From OMOG01 sp041485845 (GTDB lineage Bacteria; Acidobacteriota; Terriglobia; Bryobacterales; Bryobacteraceae): 17,931 nt of DNA. Location: the NCBI GenBank assembly GCA_041485845.1, contig JBGPKH010000106.1:1-17931 (forward strand), written 5' to 3'. The notes beneath the pieces are model-generated. The model did not search any database. It was given only the letters and a program-made list of their open reading frames with translations, and was not told where the DNA came from. The translations under genes were made by a program, and so were the position numbers. This document shows, piece after piece, positions 13,668-17,931 of the stretch; the first letter of the stretch is position 1, and every line of letters begins with the position of its first letter.

Positions 13668-15648
13668 ACGCCCGACCGGCACGGCCGCCCCGTTGGCAGC
13701 CGGCCTGATCCTGCTCGCCGGAGCGCTGGGAGTGCCCGCCCAGGAGCGCCGCGCCACCTCGCGCATCGACGTGGAACAGTACACCATCGATGCCGAGATC
13801 TCACCCAATACCCAGTCCATGTCGGCGAAAGCCAGCGTGCGCTTCATCCCGCTGGACGACAACGTCACCAGCGCCTCGTTCGAGCTGAACAACGCGCTCA
13901 ACGTGTCGCGCGTGGTGGACGCCACGGGTAAGCAGGTCAACGCCTCGCGGAACCAGCAGGAATACAGCGTGCGGCTGAGCTTCGATCAGCCGCTGCCCAA
14001 AGGCCAACCGGTCACCATCACGTTTTACTACGATGGCAAGCTCTCCGGCCAGGAGGACTCTCCGGTCTATGGCATCAAGTTCGCGGCCATCCATCCCGAT
14101 TTCGCCTACCTGATGTACCCCGGCCGTTGGTTTCCGGTGAACGGGTACACTACCGACCGCTTCGCGGCCGACATGCGGGTCACGGTGCCCACGGGCTACT
14201 CGGTAGTGGGCAGCGGCATCGATACCAAACAATCCGCCGGCGACAAGAACCAGTACGAGTTCAAGTTCGAGCGCGCCTCCTTCCCCGGCAGCATCGCAGT
14301 GGTGAAGGACCAGCCGGCCAAAGTGCAGGCCGAGGGCGTCACCACGTCGCTCTATTTCCGCGGGCCCGAAGCCGAGGTAGTGCAGCAGTACGGCCAGGAG
14401 ATCGGCAAGATCATGTCGTATTTCACGGGCATGTTCGGTCTGCCTCCCTATGCCAACCTCACGGTCGTCGAGACCGAAGCGGGCGCGCCTAACGGCTATG
14501 CCGCGCCCGGCCTGATTTTCCTGGCTCCCGCAGGTATCGGACGCCAGGTTCAGGCCAACCTTCTCGCCAACCAGGTTTCGCGCCAGTGGTGGGAGGATCT
14601 GGTTTCCGGTACTACACGCAATCACCTGTGGCTCACCAACGGCATGGCGACCTACTCGCAACTGCTGTGGACCGAGCACGTGAGCGGCGCCGGCGCCATG
14701 GAAACCGCGCTTCACGACGAAATGATCGGCGCGCTCACCATCGACAATGTGCCGATCATTCAATCGGCGCGGCTGGAGGACTATTCGCCGGAGTTGTGGG
14801 CGCTCACCGGCAGCAAGGGCGCTGCCGTGATGAACATGCTGCGCTACGTGGTGGGCGACGAGAAATTCTTCGCGTTCCTGAAGGGCTACACCAAGGCCAA
14901 TGCCTGGAAATCGCTAAGCACGGAAGACTTCCGCAAGGCGGTGGAAAGCGCCGCGGGACAGGACCTCGGCTACTTCTTCATCCAGTGGATCGAATCCAGC
15001 GGCGCGCCGGAATTCAAGCTCGAATACACCATCTTCCGCACCACCAAGGGCTTCCGCGTGATGGGCAAGATCTCGCAGGATCTGGACACCTTCCGCATGC
15101 CGGTCGATCTGAAGATCGAAACCGAGGGCAACCCCGAGGAAAAGCGCATCGAGGTGGTGGGCACCTCCTCGGAGTTTTCGGTGGACACTTTCGGCAAGCC
15201 CAAGAACATCGTGATCGACTCCGGCAACCGCGTCCTGCGCTACAGCCCCGACGTGCGCGTGGCGGTAGCCATCCGCCGCGGCGAACAGTTCGCCGAGTTG
15301 AGCGAATTCTCCGATGCGTTGAAGGAGTATCAGAAGGCGCTGGAGACCCAGCGCAACAGCTCGCTGGCCTTGTACCGCATCGCCGAGATCGCCTTCCTGC
15401 AACAGAACTGGCAGACCGCCGCCAACCAGTTCCGCGAGGCGCTGAACGGCGATCTCCAGCCGAAATGGACCGAAGTGTGGTCGCACATCAACCTGGGCCG
15501 CATCTTCGATGTCACCGGCTCCCGCGACCGCGCAGTCAACGAATACAACCTGGCCATCCGCACCAAGGACGACACCCAGGGCGCCCAGGAAACAGCGGCA
15601 AAGCATCTCAAGACTCCGTACGAACGGCAGCGGCGGGTGGAGCAGTAA
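13657..15648 (+). CDS. exported M1 peptidase-like pseudoenzyme with TPR-like tail
   Basis: A 663-aa exported protein with the M1 (gluzincin) aminopeptidase layout but no usable active site. A signal peptide (about 1-28, cleavage after VPA) precedes an M1-type N-terminal beta domain. The zinc site HExxH-x18-E is replaced by Asn305-Gln306-x-x-Arg309-x18-Asn328 with the spacing exactly kept (segment NQVSRQWWEDL, then LWLTNGMATY). The GxMEN exopeptidase motif reads GYAAPG (280-285), and the tyrosine of the YxKG motif is Gly 385 (GSKGAAVMNML). After a beta-sandwich region the C-terminus (about 545-650) has TPR-like helices (ALKEYQKALETQ, AANQFREALNG, AVNEYNLAIRT). The start could also be TTG 13651; ATG 13657 overlaps lpxB by 11 bp, with GGAAGGA upstream. 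A binding or scaffold role is inferred. Confidence 0.85.
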   Translation: MFLRRPTGTAAPLAAGLILLAGALGVPAQERRATSRIDVEQYTIDAEISPNTQSMSAKASVRFIPLDDNVTSASFELNNALNVSRVVDATGKQVNASRNQQEYSVRLSFDQPLPKGQPVTITFYYDGKLSGQEDSPVYGIKFAAIHPDFAYLMYPGRWFPVNGYTTDRFAADMRVTVPTGYSVVGSGIDTKQSAGDKNQYEFKFERASFPGSIAVVKDQPAKVQAEGVTTSLYFRGPEAEVVQQYGQEIGKIMSYFTGMFGLPPYANLTVVETEAGAPNGYAAPGLIFLAPAGIGRQVQANLLANQVSRQWWEDLVSGTTRNHLWLTNGMATYSQLLWTEHVSGAGAMETALHDEMIGALTIDNVPIIQSARLEDYSPELWALTGSKGAAVMNMLRYVVGDEKFFAFLKGYTKANAWKSLSTEDFRKAVESAAGQDLGYFFIQWIESSGAPEFKLEYTIFRTTKGFRVMGKISQDLDTFRMPVDLKIETEGNPEEKRIEVVGTSSEFSVDTFGKPKNIVIDSGNRVLRYSPDVRVAVAIRRGEQFAELSEFSDALKEYQKALETQRNSSLALYRIAEIAFLQQNWQTAANQFREALNGDLQPKWTEVWSHINLGRIFDVTGSRDRAVNEYNLAIRTKDDTQGAQETAAKHLKTPYERQRRVEQ

Positions 15649-15654
15649 GGCGGC

Positions 15655-15915
15655 CTACGCGGCGGGCGGGTTGAGCAGAAACCTCTTCTCGAGCTCCTGT
15701 AGACGGCGCTCGACAATGGCGACCCGCCCGGAGAGTCGGGCATCCGTATTTTCGAGCTTCGCTTCCAACGCGGTCATGCAGCCGTTGAGGTTCCGATGGT
15801 AGGCCGAGAACGCGCTCATAATCCCGGCTTTCCTGGCATCCAAGCCTTCCCGAAGGGCTTCTCTCACTGCCTCCCTCAGCTTGGCTTTGGCGGCGGCGTC
15901 GAGGACCTCTGGCAC
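15655..15915 (-). CDS. small coiled-coil protein, function unknown
   Basis: An 86-aa protein that matches no family I can name. The N-terminal half is a basic/acidic amphipathic helix (AAAKAKLREAVREALREGLD). The C-terminal half (about 48-80) has a leucine heptad pattern (LEAKLENTDARLSGRVAIVE, then RRLQELEKRFL) that predicts a coiled coil. Codon choice (GCC, CTC, GAG and CGG frequent) looks like real coding DNA. The start is ATG at 15915; no clear Shine-Dalgarno is visible. It is convergent with the M1-like gene (6-bp gap between stop codons) and divergent from the toxin-antitoxin-like pair on its other side. Confidence 0.55.
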   Translation of the reverse strand: MPEVLDAAAKAKLREAVREALREGLDARKAGIMSAFSAYHRNLNGCMTALEAKLENTDARLSGRVAIVERRLQELEKRFLLNPPAA

Positions 15916-16049
15916 ATCGTTCGGGTTTACCGGTTGGGTGTCCGCTCAGTCATTGTACACTCGCAAAAAATCCCGATGCTCACTGGCGGCTGCCAGGCGG
16001 CGGCGGCGCCTCGCTTGCGACATTCGTGGAAACAGGCTACGTTTGAAAC

Positions 16050-16289
16050 ATGACGGTGGAAGCGATCAAGGATGCCATCTCCGGTCTGCCGGAAGAGGAA
16101 CGTCATTCCCTCGCCGTATGGCTGAATGAGCTCGATTATGACGCTTGGGACCGCCAGATGGTCGCAGACTTCTCGCCCGGGGGTCGCGGCCATCACGTCG
16201 TCGAAAAGGTCAAGCGGGACATTGCGGCCGGTAAAGCGCGACCGATGGCAGAGGGCTTTGCGGAACGCCGCAAGTCCCCTCGACCGTGA
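16050..16289 (+). CDS. antitoxin-like small protein
   Basis: A 79-aa protein starting MTVEAIKDAISGLPEEERHS, then LAVWLNELDYDAWDRQMVADF, with a basic C-terminus (VEKVKRDIAAGKARP). The 'IKDAISGLPEEER' helix and 'YDAWDRQMVADFSPGG' segment are typical of a group of small proteins encoded just upstream of RelE/ParE-like toxins in cyanobacteria and acidobacteria. Its TGA overlaps the GTG start of the next gene by 4 bases, which supports a toxin-antitoxin operon. A TTGCGA/TACGTT promoter-like pair with 17-base spacing (16015-16043) would place the transcript start at about the ATG, so the message could be almost leaderless. Antitoxin function is inferred from context. Confidence 0.68.
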   Translation: MTVEAIKDAISGLPEEERHSLAVWLNELDYDAWDRQMVADFSPGGRGHHVVEKVKRDIAAGKARPMAEGFAERRKSPRP

Positions 16290-16552
16290 TCGTTCAGTCG
16301 AAGACTCTCCCCGAATTCTGGGATCGCTACGACTCGCTCCCGGAAGACATCCAGCGTCGTGCTGACAAACAGTTCGCACTCTTTTCGGAGAACCCGGCAC
16401 ATCCATCGATTCACTTGAAATTGAAACCCGTCGGGAGCTTTTGGTCTGCCCGTGTCACCGAAGCCTACCGAGCGCTGGGCGTCCGCGAAGGGGATGTCTT
16501 CACGTGGTTCTGGATCGGCCCGCACGACGAATACGAACGGTTGATCCGGTAG
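16286..16552 (+). CDS. RelE/ParE-like toxin of the second TA pair
   Basis: An 88-aa protein resembling RelE/ParE-superfamily toxins. It begins MIVQSKTLPEFWDRYDSLPE, followed by QRRADKQFALFSENPAHPSI, HLKLKPVGSFWSARVTEAYR, a LGVREGD turn, and a closing strand with FTWFWIGPHDEYERLI. The HDEYERLI ending is typical of this ParE-like subgroup. The start is GTG at 16286, overlapping the upstream antitoxin-like gene by 4 bases (GTGA). It is convergent with thiS, with only 15 bases between the stops. Whether it cleaves mRNA or targets gyrase cannot be told. It differs clearly from the toxin at 4055-4351, so the two pairs are not recent duplicates. Confidence 0.75.
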   Translation: MIVQSKTLPEFWDRYDSLPEDIQRRADKQFALFSENPAHPSIHLKLKPVGSFWSARVTEAYRALGVREGDVFTWFWIGPHDEYERLIR

Positions 16553-16567
16553 ACTGGTCCCGCCTCC

Positions 16568-16774
16568 CTATCCCCCGCCCACGAACTGCACGATCTCAAT
16601 CCGCGCGCCGGCCTCCAACACCGTCTCGCTCCACCGCGGCTGTTTCACGATCTTCCGGTCCAGTTCCACAGCCACACGAGCCGGGTCCAACTGTAGATCC
16701 CCCAACAAACCCAGGATCGTCTGCCCCGCCGCAGCCGTGCGCTGCTCGCCATTCACCACAATCTCGATCGGCAC
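16568..16774 (-). CDS. thiS: sulfur carrier protein ThiS
   Basis: A 68-aa ubiquitin-fold sulfur carrier that supplies sulfur for the thiazole ring of thiamine. It begins (from GTG at 16774) PIEIVVNGEQRTAAAGQTIL, has the LGLLGDLQLDPARVAVELDR core with VAVELDRKIV typical of ThiS, and ends FVGGG. The C-terminal Gly-Gly is the residue pair adenylated and thiocarboxylated by ThiF-type enzymes. MoaD, a similar fold, is less likely given the short length and the VAVELD segment. AGAAGG lies about 12 bases upstream, and a TATAAT box occurs further up on the minus strand. No other thi gene is within the window. It is divergent from nuoA. Confidence 0.88.
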   Translation of the reverse strand: MPIEIVVNGEQRTAAAGQTILGLLGDLQLDPARVAVELDRKIVKQPRWSETVLEAGARIEIVQFVGGG

Positions 16775-16779
16775 GCTTG

Positions 16780-16809
16780 TTGACACCCTTCTTTTACACC
16801 AATTATAGT
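16780..16809 (+). promoter_or_regulatory. near-consensus sigma-70 promoter of the nuo operon
   Basis: A perfect TTGACA (16780-16785) and TATAGT (16804-16809, five of six matches) are separated by 18 bases. Transcription would begin about 25 bases before the nuoA ATG at 16841. The interval is strikingly AT-rich for this genome. Confidence 0.65.
16802..16807 (-). promoter_or_regulatory. possible thiS -10 box
   Basis: On the minus strand a perfect TATAAT (16807 to 16802) overlaps the nuoA -10 box. It would start a transcript about 20 bases before the thiS GTG. No good -35 box is visible at the right distance. If active, the two divergent promoters would compete for RNA polymerase. Confidence 0.35.
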
Positions 16810-16840
16810 CAAAGTTAAGGCTCCATCTCGCTGAAATCCA

Positions 16841-17236
16841 ATGCCGCACTCGCCCACGGAATACTACTTCCCCGTCCTGGTGCAGGCGATCGTCGCCATG
16901 GGCCTCGCGGCGGGCCTGCTCACCGTCTCCTACCTCCTGGGTAAGCGCGTCCGCAACCGCGTCAAAGACATGCCCTACGAGTCGGGCATCGTCCCCACCG
17001 GCGACGCCCGCCAGCCCTTCAGCGTCAAATTCTACCTCGTGGGGATGCTATTCATCCTGTTCGATATCGAGGCCATTTTCCTGTACCCCTGGGTGGTTGT
17101 GTACCGCGAGCTGAAAATGGCCGGGTTCGTGGAGATGCTGATATTTGTGATCCTGATCCTATCGGGCTTCTTCTACATCTGGAAGAAGGGCGCGCTGGAT
17201 TGGTCCGGAGCCGGCCTAAACAGCCGAAAGCACTGA
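16841..17236 (+). CDS. nuoA: NADH-quinone oxidoreductase subunit A
   Basis: A 131-aa membrane subunit of respiratory complex I, which couples NADH oxidation to quinone reduction and proton pumping. It has three membrane segments (about 10-34, 63-88 and 95-114), the conserved loop MPYESGIVPTGDARQPFSVK, and the signature FDIEAIFLYPW (74-84) with the acidic residues found in all NuoA proteins. It is the first gene of the operon, behind a strong promoter-like sequence. Its TGA is immediately followed by the nuoC ATG. nuoB, normally next, is missing here. Confidence 0.96.
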   Translation: MPHSPTEYYFPVLVQAIVAMGLAAGLLTVSYLLGKRVRNRVKDMPYESGIVPTGDARQPFSVKFYLVGMLFILFDIEAIFLYPWVVVYRELKMAGFVEMLIFVILILSGFFYIWKKGALDWSGAGLNSRKH

Positions 17237-17710
17237 ATGTTACCCGAGAATTTGCGAGATCGTGACGTCGCCGCGGCCGTGGCCGCATTCGACGCCGACG
17301 CCGTCACCGGTGGCAACTACAATCACAACGAGCTGACGCTCGAAATCCCGCACGCCAAAATCGTCAGCGTCTGCGGCTTCCTCAAGTACGACCAGAAGTT
17401 CGTTCGACTCAGCACGGTTACCGCGGTCGACCGCTATCCCGCCGAACCCCGCTTCGAGGTGGTCTATCACTTGCACTCCATCGAGCGCAATGAGCGCGTA
17501 CGCTTGAAGTGCCGCTTGCCGGGCATCGATCCCGTCATCGAATCGGTCACCTCCGTGTGGCGCTCGGCCAACTGGTACGAGCGCGAGGTGTTCGATCTGT
17601 TTGGCATCCGTTTCGGCAACCACCCGGACCTGCGCCGCATCATGATGCCCGACGATTGGGAAGGGCATCCGCTGCGCAAGGACTATCCGGTCACGGGGTC
17701 GAGGGTGTAA
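17237..17710 (+). CDS. nuoC: NADH-quinone oxidoreductase subunit C
   Basis: A 157-aa NuoC (30-kDa subunit) of the peripheral arm of complex I. The C-terminal signature is clear: SANWYEREVFDLFGIRFGNH, then PDLRRIMMPDDWEGHPLRKD and YP. The N-terminal part includes LRDRDVAAAVAAF and the YHLHSIERNERVRLK segment. It is a separate protein and is not fused to NuoD as in E. coli. Its ATG directly abuts the nuoA stop, and nuoD starts 2 bases after its own stop, so all three are tightly coupled. Confidence 0.96.
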   Translation: MLPENLRDRDVAAAVAAFDADAVTGGNYNHNELTLEIPHAKIVSVCGFLKYDQKFVRLSTVTAVDRYPAEPRFEVVYHLHSIERNERVRLKCRLPGIDPVIESVTSVWRSANWYEREVFDLFGIRFGNHPDLRRIMMPDDWEGHPLRKDYPVTGSRV

Positions 17711-17712
17711 GG

Positions 17713-17931
17713 ATGGGCGATCCGCAGATTCCAGGAGCAGTCCTCACTCCCGCCGGGGACGAACCGCAGGAGACCGGCCGCCCGCGCCGCATGGTCCTCA
17801 ATATGGGCCCGCAGCACCCGTCCACGCACGGCGTGCTTCGCCTGCTGATCGAGCTGGACGGCGAAACCGTGATGAGCTGCCGCCCCGATATCGGCTTCCT
17901 GCACACCGGCATCGAGAAGGAGTTCGAGGTC
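17713..17931 (+). CDS. nuoD: NADH-quinone oxidoreductase subunit D (partial, runs off right edge)
   Basis: The first 73 codons of NuoD (49-kDa subunit), which together with NuoB forms the quinone-binding site of complex I. The frame is open to the window end. The N-terminal signature MVLNMGPQHPSTHGVLRLLI is followed by ELDGE and by GFLHTGIEKEFE, which match the family well. About 30 residues precede the signature, a short Pro/Gly-rich extension. The ATG at 17713 lies 2 bases after the nuoC stop, with GAGG about 8 bases upstream within the end of nuoC. The rest of the gene is outside the window. Confidence 0.96.
   Translation, partial: MGDPQIPGAVLTPAGDEPQETGRPRRMVLNMGPQHPSTHGVLRLLIELDGETVMSCRPDIGFLHTGIEKEFEV

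Noticed and set aside
14569..14640. Annotation of the M1-like protein as an active zinc aminopeptidase
   Set aside because: The DNA at the motif was read codon by codon and encodes Asn-Gln-Val-Ser-Arg and a later Asn, so no zinc ligand remains.
13801..14763. Minus-strand open frame of about 320 codons opposite the M1-like gene
   Set aside because: Shadow frame with no start signal and no motif.
14586..15674. Plus-strand open frame of about 362 codons inside the M1-like gene
   Set aside because: It is an out-of-frame shadow rich in Arg, Gly and Pro; the M1-like frame has the signal peptide, domains and repeats.
1..17931. CRISPR array, tRNA, rRNA or complete insertion sequence
   Set aside because: No regularly spaced repeats, no tRNA-like cloverleaf, no rRNA stretch and no transposase frame were recognised on either strand.

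Overview
The window looks like a chromosomal segment of an Acidobacteriota bacterium, most likely of the Solibacter/Bryobacter type. This is inferred from four things: the high GC content, a secreted VWFA protein of the acidobacterial type, an lpxB gene (so a lipopolysaccharide outer membrane), and bacterial NHEJ genes together with scattered toxin-antitoxin (TA) pairs. No rRNA, tRNA, CRISPR array or intact insertion sequence was seen.

Left part (1-5.4 kb). A frameshifted UPF0175-type antitoxin remnant runs into three tandem 10-base units. The NHEJ pair follows: ligD on the minus strand and ku divergent on the plus strand. ligD is split into two overlapping frames, a phosphoesterase frame and a ligase-polymerase frame. 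The break lies exactly at an A10 tract followed by two hairpins, so it may be a programmed slippage site or a homopolymer error. Next, on the minus strand, come a Phd/YefM-RelE type TA pair and a DUF72 protein.

Middle part (5.5-13.7 kb, all plus strand). A small YvlD-type membrane protein is coupled to glcE and glcF (glycolate oxidase FAD and iron-sulfur subunits; no glcD is present). A secreted VWA protein follows, and then a 33-bp-arm imperfect palindrome. After that is a compact run of two paralogous thymidylate-kinase-like P-loop proteins, a SixA-type histidine phosphatase and a DUF2252 protein. The second kinase paralog has Arg in place of the Walker A Lys. lpxB follows and is overlapped by a large exported M1-peptidase-like protein with C-terminal TPR-like repeats. 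Every zinc ligand and catalytic residue that can be located in that protein is replaced, while the motif spacing is exactly kept, so it is a clear pseudoenzyme.

Right part (15.6-17.9 kb). A small coiled-coil protein (minus strand) and a second TA-like pair (plus strand) come before thiS (minus strand). thiS is divergent from the start of a respiratory complex I operon, nuoA-nuoC-nuoD, which runs off the right edge. nuoB is absent from its usual place between nuoA and nuoC. A near-consensus sigma-70 promoter lies just upstream of nuoA.

The best candidates for something undescribed are the M1 pseudoenzyme coupled to lpxB, the two-kinase/SixA/DUF2252 cluster with its altered Walker A motif, and the A10-plus-hairpins junction in ligD.
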